Assembly (NCBI GenBank): GCA_016303175.1
Contig: JAEDMF010000073.1
Location: forward strand, 1-8,147
DNA from: Bacteroidales bacterium
GTDB lineage: Bacteria > Bacteroidota > Bacteroidia > Bacteroidales > UBA932
Direction: 5' to 3'
Length of the DNA stretch: 8,147 nt
Within the stretch, counting starts at the first letter, position 1, and the number at the start of each line of letters is the position of its first letter. Shown one piece after another: positions 1 through 4,653 of the stretch. The translations under genes and the position numbers were made by a program. Below the pieces are notes generated by a model, which was not told the DNA's origin, searched no databases, and worked only from the letters and a program-made list of their open reading frames with translations.

Positions 1-247
1 GGGCTTTGAGAAAGGCACTGGCCGCTTCCGAACCACGCCCCATCTGCGAGTGACACAGTCCGATGTAGTACCACACCGCATCATCGAGGCTGTCGCGCTG
101 CACCATCAGCCGGAGGCTGTCCAGGGCAATGTCGTACCGGTTCTGGTCCACGAGGGTTGCTATATCCAGAATATCCGCCTCCTGGGCCCTGCAAAGGCAG
201 GTGGAAGCGATAATGGAAAGTGCTATGATGAATTTGCGCAGTTTCAT
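1..247 (-). CDS. Exported TPR-repeat protein, N-terminal part (cut by window edge)
   Basis: The reverse strand is open from ATG at 247 to the window edge, giving 82 residues with no stop. It begins MKLRKFIIALSIIAS, a basic start plus hydrophobic core, with a probable signal-peptidase I site near residue 21 (CRA before QEAD), so the protein should be exported to the periplasm. Residues about 35-82 read as TPR-like helices: a helix around DIALDSLRLMVQ, then AVWYYIGLCHSQMG followed by EAASAFLKA, matching the small and aromatic residue spacing of a tetratricopeptide repeat. TPR proteins are protein-interaction scaffolds; the partner cannot be told from this fragment. The gene diverges from the ECF sigma gene at 304 over 56 bp. 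The assignment to TPR is family knowledge plus pattern reading; the C-terminal domain is outside the window. Confidence 0.75.
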   Translation of the reverse strand, partial: MKLRKFIIALSIIASTCLCRAQEADILDIATLVDQNRYDIALDSLRLMVQRDSLDDAVWYYIGLCHSQMGRGSEAASAFLKA

Positions 248-253
248 ATTTCA

Positions 254-261
254 CAAAAATA
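254..261 (-). promoter_or_regulatory. Candidate -7 box for the TPR gene
   Basis: Read on the minus strand this is TATTTTTG, matching the Bacteroidetes -7 consensus TAnnTTTG. It ends only 7 nt before the ATG at 247, so a transcript would start at or next to the start codon (leaderless or nearly so). No convincing -33 TTG lies at the usual distance, so this is a motif match only. Confidence 0.35.
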
Positions 262-273
262 ATATTAAATGCT

Positions 274-281
274 TACATTTG
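274..281 (+). promoter_or_regulatory. Candidate -7 box for the ECF sigma gene
   Basis: TACATTTG matches TAnnTTTG and lies 22 nt upstream of the ATG at 304, leaving room for a short leader. No clear -33 TTG is present, which would fit a promoter read by an alternative sigma factor, possibly the encoded ECF factor itself, but that is inference. Confidence 0.4.
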
Positions 282-303
282 TGCAGATTGATTTGATACC
301 TGC

Positions 304-852
304 ATGCAACTTTTTGGAGGAAAGTCGCATCTTAACGATTGGTTGGACAAAGCCAAGGCTGGAGACCGGCGCGCCCAAAAGGCCATCTACGACCTCCTTG
401 CCCCAAAGATGTTCGCAGTATGTCTGCGATATATGGGCAACAGGGAACAGGCCGAGGATGTGCTTCAGGACGGTTTCGTAGCCCTTTTCAGCAAGCTTGG
501 TTCCTACTTGGGCGAAGGCTCCTTCGAGGGCTGGGCCCGCAAGATCTTTGTCAATACGGCATTGATGTCCTTGCGCAAGCACGATGTGCTGCGCCAGAGC
601 GAGGACGTGGATGCAGCGCGCAATATGGTTGGGGATACACCTTCTGCTACGGATGATATAGGCTATAAGGAGCTGCTGAAATACATTTCGGAACTTCCTC
701 CGGGCTTCAGGGTGGTTTTCAATATGTATGTGATGGAGGGCTACTCCCATAAGGAAATAGGTGAGGAGCTCGGAATATCGGAAGTTACGTCTCGTTCACA
801 GCTCCAAAGGGCAAGGATGCTGTTGCAGGACAAGATCAGAAAAAGACATTGA
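304..852 (+). CDS. ECF-type RNA polymerase sigma-70 factor
   Basis: A 182-residue protein of normal ECF length. Region 2 spans about residues 22-92, including RYMGNREQAEDVLQDGF (the core-binding and -10 melting helix) and SFEGWARKIFVNTALMSLRK. An acidic variable linker follows (about 97-120), then region 4 at about 124-177 with LPPGFRVVFNMYVMEGYSHK and a helix-turn-helix EIGEELGISEVTSRSQLQRAR that reads the -35 type element. It directs RNA polymerase to a dedicated promoter set, and in this phylum such factors are usually held by a membrane-bound regulator encoded next door. The next gene starts 1 nt after this stop, so the two are almost certainly one operon. ATG 304 is the first start in the open frame; no Shine-Dalgarno is seen, as usual for Bacteroidetes. 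The regulon and signal are unknown. Confidence 0.93.
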   Translation: MQLFGGKSHLNDWLDKAKAGDRRAQKAIYDLLAPKMFAVCLRYMGNREQAEDVLQDGFVALFSKLGSYLGEGSFEGWARKIFVNTALMSLRKHDVLRQSEDVDAARNMVGDTPSATDDIGYKELLKYISELPPGFRVVFNMYVMEGYSHKEIGEELGISEVTSRSQLQRARMLLQDKIRKRH

Positions 853-853
853 G

Positions 854-2011
854 ATGCGGGAAGATATGGATAACAGATTCGATCTCCTTGTGAAGGAGAC
901 GCTGTCGGATGCGGAGGTGAAAGTGCCTTCCCGCGTCTGGAAGGCTGTGTCTGCACGCATCGGCGCCCCTACCCCTTCCTCGGGCGTAAGGACAAGTCTA
1001 TGGAAGTGGGCGGTGCCATCTTTTGCTCTTGCTGCCCTCGCTTTATTTTTCATTATTTCGGGTACTGAAGAAAAGACTATAATGAACGAAGGCGCCCTTG
1101 CTCTCAACATCGAGGCAGGGTCTTGTGCCTTCGAACCTGCACTTTGCGCAGCGGATGTCCCTTCTCTTAGGGACCTTGCCGCCTCCCGTACAATGACACA
1201 GCCTGTCCCGGTTGCGTCTTCAGCGGAAGACGAAGGGACTCCTGTCACGGATGAGACCGCCGGACCTTCGGAGCAGGATGCTCCGGTTGCGCTTCAGACT
1301 GAAACAGTGAAGGAGGCTGACGACTTTGCTGACCCGTTTGCCATTATGGAAGAAGAGGACGCCCGTATTGCAGCAGCAAAAGCCGGAAAGCAGGCAAGCA
1401 GATTTTCAATTCTGGCAGGAGGTACCGTCAGTGCAAATGATACCCGTTACAACAACCATACATTCGGACCGAATTTCGCACCGGGAAGCCGCATCCCCGA
1501 TACGGTTGAGGAGCTGACGCAGTCGGAATACGCTTTCCCTGTTTCTCTCGGTATCAGCGTCAAGTACCGTTTTACCGACAGGCTTTCAGTGGGTACTGGA
1601 CTCAACTGGACAATGCTTTCCCGTGAATTCGACGGTGCATACAAGACAGAATCGGGCCGGTTCACACACAGGATGCAATATGTGGGAGTGCCTCTTCACA
1701 TCTATTATGACATTCTCCAGAGAAGGGGTATCCAGCTCTATCTTACCGCCGGCGGAAGTGCGGAAAAGGCCGTGAGCAACGCCTGGTACATCTATGAGAA
1801 GAGTGCCAGTCCTATCTGTACCGAGGCTGTCAAGGGTCTGCAGTACGGACTAGACCTCGGTTTCGGAGTGGAGTTCAGTCTCGGGCAGCATATGTCCATC
1901 TACCTTGACCCTTATGTGAAGTACTGGTTCGCCGGCAGTCAGCCTAAGAGCGTTCGCACCGAAAAGCCTTTCCTCTTCAGTTTCGAAGGCGGACTCAGAT
2001 TCAACCTTTAG
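854..2011 (+). CDS. Membrane-anchored outer-membrane beta-barrel protein, likely ECF partner (anti-sigma-like)
   Basis: A 385-residue protein. The open frame extends upstream to 761, but that part lies inside the sigma gene; ATG 854, 1 nt after the sigma stop, is preferred, with ATG 866 as an alternative. Residues 1-48 are charged and would be cytoplasmic (FDLLVKETLSDAE, VPSRVWKAV). One hydrophobic segment lies at about 50-69 (WKWAVPSFALAALALFFIIS). Residues 71-180 form an acidic, Pro/Ala/Thr-rich linker with Cys91 and Cys98. Residues 183-385 show about eight alternating amphipathic strands (for example AFPVSLGISVKYRF, MQYVGVPLHIYYDIL, GLDLGFGVEFSLG), ending FEGGLRFNL, as in small outer-membrane barrels of the porin/OmpW-like type. 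Proteins of this layout beside ECF sigma genes are familiar in Bacteroidetes, usually annotated only as outer membrane beta-barrel proteins. The anti-sigma role is inferred from position and topology. Confidence 0.8.
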   Translation: MREDMDNRFDLLVKETLSDAEVKVPSRVWKAVSARIGAPTPSSGVRTSLWKWAVPSFALAALALFFIISGTEEKTIMNEGALALNIEAGSCAFEPALCAADVPSLRDLAASRTMTQPVPVASSAEDEGTPVTDETAGPSEQDAPVALQTETVKEADDFADPFAIMEEEDARIAAAKAGKQASRFSILAGGTVSANDTRYNNHTFGPNFAPGSRIPDTVEELTQSEYAFPVSLGISVKYRFTDRLSVGTGLNWTMLSREFDGAYKTESGRFTHRMQYVGVPLHIYYDILQRRGIQLYLTAGGSAEKAVSNAWYIYEKSASPICTEAVKGLQYGLDLGFGVEFSLGQHMSIYLDPYVKYWFAGSQPKSVRTEKPFLFSFEGGLRFNL

Positions 2012-2052
2012 CAAATACGGCGCGGAATCACCCCTCCCACGCACTTTTTGCG

Positions 2053-2071
2053 CCTCATGTGTTACATCAGG
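2053..2071 (+). repeat. Palindromic repeat, copy A
   Basis: CCTCATGTGTTACATCAGG, one of six copies in this window of an imperfect palindrome. Its left flank (from about 2022: GGAATCACCCCTCCCACGCAC) matches copy B, and its right flank GGAAGAGGGAGAGCAA matches copy E. It sits in the gap between the barrel gene and the DUF3791 operon. CTCCC at 2034-2038 could pair with GGGAG at 2076-2080 to extend a hairpin around the core. Confidence 0.75.
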
Positions 2072-2134
2072 AAGAGGGAGAGCAAAATGGCTAGCATACG
2101 GTCATGGTATAATGGTATTTATCGATTTTTCTTG

Positions 2135-2142
2135 TAACTTCG
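2135..2142 (+). promoter_or_regulatory. Candidate -7 box for the DUF3791-DUF3990 operon
   Basis: TAACTTCG followed by CACA and ATG at 2147 closely resembles the common Bacteroidetes arrangement TAnCTTTGCA next to the start codon, with one mismatch (C for the third T). Transcription would start almost at ATG 2147, which leaves the internal ATG at 2174 as the start with a normal short leader if 2147 is not used. Confidence 0.4.
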
Positions 2143-2146
2143 CACA

Positions 2147-2383
2147 ATGTATGACCCCATTGCCACTTTGAACATGCCGACAGACAAGATTACATATTTC
2201 ATTGCATTCTGTATTGAACAGTACAAGACTGCCAAAGGAATGAAGGGGGAAGATGTATCAAAACTCTTCTTTGACAAGGGTGTAGTACAATACCTTTCTG
2301 ATAATTATGAAGTCCTTCACACCCAAGGTCACCGGTGGTTAATTCAAGATATTGACGAGTTTTTAACAACACGAAGCAAATGA
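2147..2383 (+). CDS. DUF3791 family small protein
   Basis: A 78-residue protein. Residues 13-73 carry the pattern I recognise as DUF3791: ITYFIAFCIEQYK, a Gly at 31, SKLFFDKGVVQYLSDNYEVLHTQG and a closing LIQDIDEFL helix. It is predicted to be small, helical and cytoplasmic. From family knowledge, DUF3791 genes commonly sit next to DUF3990 genes, as here; their biochemical role is not established, and an antitoxin or partner role is inferred from size and order. The stop overlaps the next start (ATGA at 2380-2383), so translation is coupled. ATG 2147 is the longest start; ATG 2174 (residue 10, MPTDKITYF) matches the usual family start and is a real alternative. Its codons look more AT-rich than those of the flanking housekeeping genes, consistent with horizontal acquisition. 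Confidence 0.85.
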   Translation: MYDPIATLNMPTDKITYFIAFCIEQYKTAKGMKGEDVSKLFFDKGVVQYLSDNYEVLHTQGHRWLIQDIDEFLTTRSK

Positions 2384-2862
2384 GACTCTACCACGGAAGT
2401 ACTGAAATGGTTGCGACACCCCAAATACGCAAGCCAAATCGGGCCCTTGACTTTGGCAATGGCTTTTATACGACTACTGATTATGCCCAAGCAGAACAGT
2501 GGGCAAGGCGTCGCTTGGGAAACATTCAGAGTCACGCATGTGTCAATATTTATGAAGTTGACATTGATGCTATCCGGAAAGCCAATACTCTCTGGTTTGA
2601 TGCTGCTACAGAAGAGTGGGTGGATTTTGTCTACTCAAACCGCAACAACGATAGCTTTGACCATAATTATGACTTCGTCTATGGCCCGGTTGCCAATGAC
2701 AGAGTATATGCTCAATTCTCCCTTTATGAGGCTGGTCTCATCGACAAACAGACACTCATAAGAGAGTTGAAAACTTACACTCTTGTTGACCAGATGCTAT
2801 TCCATACGCCTCTGTCGCTGAAGGCGATTTCTTTTGTTGAATCCAAAATCGTAGCCTTATGA
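2380..2862 (+). CDS. DUF3990 family protein, ADP-ribosyltransferase-like fold
   Basis: A 160-residue protein covering the whole DUF3990 family. Visible landmarks: RLYHGST at 2-8 (His5), LDFGNGFYTTTDYAQAEQWA at 23-42 (Tyr30), EEWVDFVYSNR at 78-88, YDFVYGPVANDRVY at 97-110, and DQMLFHT at 137-143. His followed by the G-x-Y-T motif and a later polar motif corresponds to the NAD-binding triad layout of ADP-ribosyltransferase-like proteins, the clan in which DUF3990 is placed; which residue fills the third catalytic position (Gln138 is a candidate) is my inference. No signal peptide, so it acts in the cytoplasm. It is encoded between two small proteins with ATGA overlaps at both ends, a typical toxin or effector arrangement. 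Substrate and activity are unknown; all visible motifs are intact. Confidence 0.85.
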   Translation: MRLYHGSTEMVATPQIRKPNRALDFGNGFYTTTDYAQAEQWARRRLGNIQSHACVNIYEVDIDAIRKANTLWFDAATEEWVDFVYSNRNNDSFDHNYDFVYGPVANDRVYAQFSLYEAGLIDKQTLIRELKTYTLVDQMLFHTPLSLKAISFVESKIVAL

Positions 2863-3077
2863 CAGACATCTCCAACGAGAATCTTTACCTGCTTCTTCCC
2901 GGAATCGTTGCGGGCATCGCTCGAATTTACGCAAAGAATAATGGCTGCAGTGAGATAGAAGCAATCCGAATCATTTATTCCTCACATCTTTACCCCCGAC
3001 TTGCGGATGAGACTACAAAACTTTGGCATCTCGGTCCTGTAGCTTTGTTCGAGGAACTTTTGGAGCCAAGTTTGTAA
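2859..3077 (+). CDS. Small protein, third gene of the DUF3791-DUF3990 operon
   Basis: A 72-residue protein starting in the ATGA overlap with the DUF3990 gene. I do not recognise a named family with certainty. The visible pattern is an N-terminal hydrophobic helix (LYLLLPGIVAGIARIYA), then SEIEAIRIIYSSHLYPRLADE, then TKLWHLGPVALFEELLE. Aligned without gaps, residues 24-59 share Tyr, Gly, Leu, Asp, Leu and Gly at equal spacing with residues 26-61 of the DUF3791 protein two genes upstream, together with hydrophobic positions, so it may be a diverged DUF3791 relative. The similarity is low and judged by eye. The role is presumably tied to the DUF3990 enzyme (antitoxin, chaperone or specificity subunit), by context only. 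The stop at 3075-3077 is followed within about 15 bp by the repeat cluster. Confidence 0.7.
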   Translation: MTDISNENLYLLLPGIVAGIARIYAKNNGCSEIEAIRIIYSSHLYPRLADETTKLWHLGPVALFEELLEPSL

Positions 3078-3090
3078 ATCATCCCGTTTT

Positions 3091-3109
3091 CCGCATCTGT
3101 CACTTCGGG
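3091..3109 (+). repeat. Palindromic repeat, degenerate copy B0
   Basis: CCGCATCTGTCACTTCGGG, the most diverged copy, identified because its left flank CCCGTTTTCC and its position 117 bp before copy C are both conserved. Confidence 0.55.
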
Positions 3110-3140
3110 AGTGGAATCGCCCTTCCACGCACTTTTAGCG

Positions 3141-3159
3141 CCTCATGTGTCACATCAGG
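3141..3159 (+). repeat. Palindromic repeat, copy B
   Basis: CCTCATGTGTCACATCAGG. Arms CCTCATGTG and CACATCAGG are reverse complements except at one position (C opposite C). The left flank TGGAATCGCCCTTCCACGCA with ACTTTTNGCG matches copy A closely. Confidence 0.8.
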
Positions 3160-3207
3160 AAAAACGCAACCTGCCATACACGGCCCTCTGTGCCACTTCC
3201 CCGTTTT

Positions 3208-3226
3208 CCTCATGTGTCACATCAGG
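3208..3226 (+). repeat. Palindromic repeat, copy C
   Basis: CCTCATGTGTCACATCAGG, identical to copy B over all 19 bases, preceded by the CCCGTTTT flank shared with B0. Confidence 0.8.
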
Positions 3227-3257
3227 TGCAAAAACGGCCTCTCACACACTTTTCCCT

Positions 3258-3276
3258 CCTTATGTGTTACATCAGG
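3258..3276 (+). repeat. Palindromic repeat, copy D
   Basis: CCTTATGTGTTACATCAGG, preceded by CACACACTTTTCCCT and followed by GGAAGGTGGGG-like purine sequence after the shared GG. It lies about 35 bp beyond the stop codon of the minus-strand MmeI mini-gene. Confidence 0.75.
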
Positions 3277-3309
3277 AAGGTGGGGCGCAACATAGAGAGC
3301 AGAAAATCG

Positions 3310-3756
3310 CTATTGTGTAAGGTCCTGGTACATTTTGAAGAGACGGGCAACGATGTCGGATTCGGTGGCGTCTTTCGGGAAGCCGTAGGCTTCGAGGACT
3401 GCGGTGTCGTTCGCGCGGTGGGCACGGCGGAGTTCAACCGGCATTACCGTCTCGTCGTATAGGTCTGCAAGGCTGCTATGGCGATATTTGGCGCTGAGGT
3501 CAATGTGGGAACCTTTCTGCTCAATGAGCACTTTAGTTGCAGTGATGTAGCCGTCAATGAAGTCGGAGCCCTTTTCTTTTGTGATGGTCTTGACCGGAAG
3601 CTCGAACTCCATCATTTTGGTCGGATTGTCGATGCCGAATACCGTGTGGAGAAGGTCTATCCAAAAGCGTTGGGTCTCACCTTTCTCGTAACCCTTTCCG
3701 GCCCATTCTTTTACAAATTGTTTTGCGGCTTGTTTCTGTGTATTGGTTGTGCTCAT
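3310..3756 (-). CDS. MmeI-type restriction-methylation enzyme reduced to its two ends (internal deletion mini-gene)
   Basis: A 148-residue product; relatives are about 900 residues. Residues 1-90 resemble the N-terminal nuclease region of class I DNA methyltransferases of the MmeI/type IIL group (KQFVKEWAGKGYEKGETQRFWIDLLHTVFG), with Asp68, ten residues, then Glu79-Gln-Lys81, the D-Xn-ExK nuclease signature. Residues 95-148 (SLADLYDETVMPVELRRAHRANDTAVLEAYGF to LFKMYQDLTQ) resemble the extreme C-terminus of the same enzymes. The methyltransferase motifs (NPPF type), helical spacer and target-recognition domain are absent, and the join near residues 89-95 keeps frame. ATG 3756 is chosen; an upstream TTG at 3780 overlaps the promoter box. 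Either a pseudogene that happens to be open or a retained small protein; restriction activity is unlikely because most of the fold after ExK is missing. Homology is from memory of the family. Confidence 0.75.
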   Translation of the reverse strand: MSTTNTQKQAAKQFVKEWAGKGYEKGETQRFWIDLLHTVFGIDNPTKMMEFELPVKTITKEKGSDFIDGYITATKVLIEQKGSHIDLSAKYRHSSLADLYDETVMPVELRRAHRANDTAVLEAYGFPKDATESDIVARLFKMYQDLTQ

Positions 3757-3777
3757 CTTGTGGGATTCAATATAAGG

Positions 3778-3785
3778 CAAAGATA
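3778..3785 (-). promoter_or_regulatory. Candidate -7 box for the MmeI mini-gene
   Basis: Read on the minus strand, TATCTTTG is a full match to TAnnTTTG, placed 21 nt before ATG 3756. This argues that the mini-gene can still be transcribed and that the upstream TTG start is not used. Confidence 0.5.
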
Positions 3786-3827
3786 ACGAATTTTATCAAT
3801 GCATTCACTCTAGCAACTCCGGGACAG

Positions 3828-3846
3828 ATGCATGTGTCACATCAGG
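3828..3846 (+). repeat. Palindromic repeat, copy E
   Basis: ATGCATGTGTCACATCAGG; the last 16 bases equal copies B and C. The right flank GGAAGATGGAGAGTAA matches copy A (GGAAGAGGGAGAGCAA) although the two lie about 1.8 kb apart. It sits upstream of the MmeI mini-gene promoter, between that module and the toxin-antitoxin genes. Confidence 0.75.
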
Positions 3847-3910
3847 AAGATGGAGAGTAATTTCGGCCCCCTGTTTTTGCGCTTTCGGAGTCCGTGAGCA
3901 GACAGCACTA

Positions 3911-4333
3911 TTAGGCGTTAAATTTTTTGATAATTTCCAGCATTTCCGCAGGTGTAACCACAATCGGTTCCTTTGGGAAATGCTTAGTATTGCCAGTTAC
4001 AAGAAAAGACCCTTCCTTTGAAAGAGCAACTTCATAGAAGACTATATCCTTAGGGTCAGGAAACTCTGTGTTATCTACCGATGTTCGACCCGGGTCAATT
4101 CCAATAGACTTGAGCGCATCGAGCACAAACGATACATCATCTGGTTTGAATGGGAACTTGTCTCTGGAAAGAACTTCAGTATATTCCTCAATGATTTCCT
4201 TGTTAAACAGGGGCGTAATGATGCCTTCAAACACCAAATCAAGAATTTGTCGCGGATTTGATGAAGGATTGCCGGTAAACATTGCCGATACCAAAACATT
4301 GGTATCCAATACTGCGAAGAACTTAACGGCCAT
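3911..4333 (-). CDS. PIN-domain toxin (putative toxin-antitoxin RNase)
   Basis: A 140-residue protein starting at ATG 4333, which overlaps the antitoxin stop by 11 nt; the frame is open further upstream, but that part lies within the antitoxin gene. PIN domain landmarks are FAVLDTNVLVSAMF (residues 5-18, first Asp of the metal site, DTN), EEYTEVLSRDKF (Glu), PDPKDIVFYEVAL (Asp pair) and SFLVTGNTKHFP near the end, matching the family of putative toxin-antitoxin PIN proteins. PIN toxins are Mg-dependent endoribonucleases that cut tRNA, rRNA or mRNA; the target of this one is unknown. All acidic residues expected in the active site are present and the length is normal, so it looks functional. 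It is the second gene of an operon with the RelB/DinJ-type antitoxin, an order typical of type II systems. Confidence 0.88.
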   Translation of the reverse strand: MAVKFFAVLDTNVLVSAMFTGNPSSNPRQILDLVFEGIITPLFNKEIIEEYTEVLSRDKFPFKPDDVSFVLDALKSIGIDPGRTSVDNTEFPDPKDIVFYEVALSKEGSFLVTGNTKHFPKEPIVVTPAEMLEIIKKFNA

Positions 4334-4616
4334 TTCGTACTTCTTCGATAATTGAATTGATTTCGTCGAGAGACATTTCCACCATACCACTTTCTTCGGT
4401 TGCTTTACGCATACGGGCAACAGCTTGTATCGCTTTGTTGCGTATTTCCTCGTCAGAGTCAATCTTTATTTCAAACGGTATTCGTCGTTCCCTTACCACC
4501 GCCTTCATAAACAGGGTGTAGGCTGCACTATTGCTAAGGCCGAGCTGGTCACATACTGAATCGAAACTCCGTTTAAGAGTTTCATCTCCTCTGAAAGATA
4601 TTGGTGCTTGAGCCAT
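4323..4616 (-). CDS. RelB/DinJ family antitoxin
   Basis: A 97-residue protein. The N-terminal part fits a ribbon-helix-helix DNA-binding domain of the RelB/DinJ type: ISFRGDETLKRSFDSVCDQLGLSNSAAYTLFMKAVVRERRIPFEI, with the strand at about 5-9 and the two helices at about 12-24 and 28-42. The acidic, helical C-terminal half (DEEIRNKAIQAVARMRKATEESG, then SLDEINSIIEEVRNGR) would wrap and inhibit the PIN toxin encoded next. RelB/DinJ proteins dimerise, bind palindromes in their own promoter and repress the operon together with the toxin. ATG 4616 follows a recognisable promoter by about 28 nt. Pairing RelB/DinJ with a PIN toxin instead of RelE/YafQ is an established mixed combination. The role is inferred from family and order. 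Confidence 0.88.
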   Translation of the reverse strand: MAQAPISFRGDETLKRSFDSVCDQLGLSNSAAYTLFMKAVVRERRIPFEIKIDSDEEIRNKAIQAVARMRKATEESGMVEMSLDEINSIIEEVRNGR

Positions 4617-4627
4617 ATAACTATCTC

Positions 4628-4653
4628 ATTATAATTTGTAGTGCAAATATAAT
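4628..4653. promoter_or_regulatory. Inverted repeat over the toxin-antitoxin -7 box
   Basis: ATTATAATTTG, then TAGTG, then CAAATATAAT: the arms are reverse complements apart from one extra base. The right arm contains the -7 box, so a protein bound here would block transcription. A candidate operator for the RelB/DinJ-type antitoxin. Confidence 0.5.

Larger units (their letters stand above)
3084..3291 (+). repeat. Diverged tandem duplication of 117-bp period carrying four palindromes
   Basis: The segment 3084-3170 aligns with 3201-3291 (one roughly 4-nt indel near the end). Both start CCGTTTTCC, carry a first palindrome, then a CAC[G/A]CACTTTT stretch, a second palindrome, GGAA and finally GCAAC. 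The equivalent palindromes are exactly 117 bp apart in both pairs (3091 to 3208, 3141 to 3258). The two halves differ at many positions, so the duplication is old or under loose constraint. It fills the gap between the DUF3990 operon and the MmeI mini-gene. Confidence 0.75.

Noticed and set aside
265..750. Minus-strand open frame of 161 codons
   Set aside because: Antisense to the ECF sigma gene, which has clear region 2 and region 4 motifs.
761..853. Upstream start for the barrel protein at 761
   Set aside because: It would lie entirely inside the sigma factor gene; ATG 854 directly after the sigma stop gives the expected layout.
796..1248. Minus-strand open frame of 150 codons
   Set aside because: Antisense to the anchored barrel gene, no motif or promoter.
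3084..3291. CRISPR array
   Set aside because: Only four repeats, spacing alternates 50 and 67 bp, flanks between repeats are themselves related, and there are no cas genes.
3023..3462. Three plus-strand open frames across the repeat cluster
   Set aside because: Their products mostly translate the palindromic repeats (repeated CVTSG, VSHQ or MCHIR strings), a by-product of repeated DNA rather than protein selection, and parts overlap real genes.
3757..3780. TTG start at 3780 for the MmeI mini-gene
   Set aside because: It overlaps the perfect -7 box at 3778-3785; ATG 3756 begins a sequence resembling the family N-terminus.
2022..3860. Integron cassettes with attC sites
   Set aside because: The palindromes lack paired GTTRRRY and RYYYAAC ends and no integron integrase is in view; some other cassette-like mechanism remains possible.
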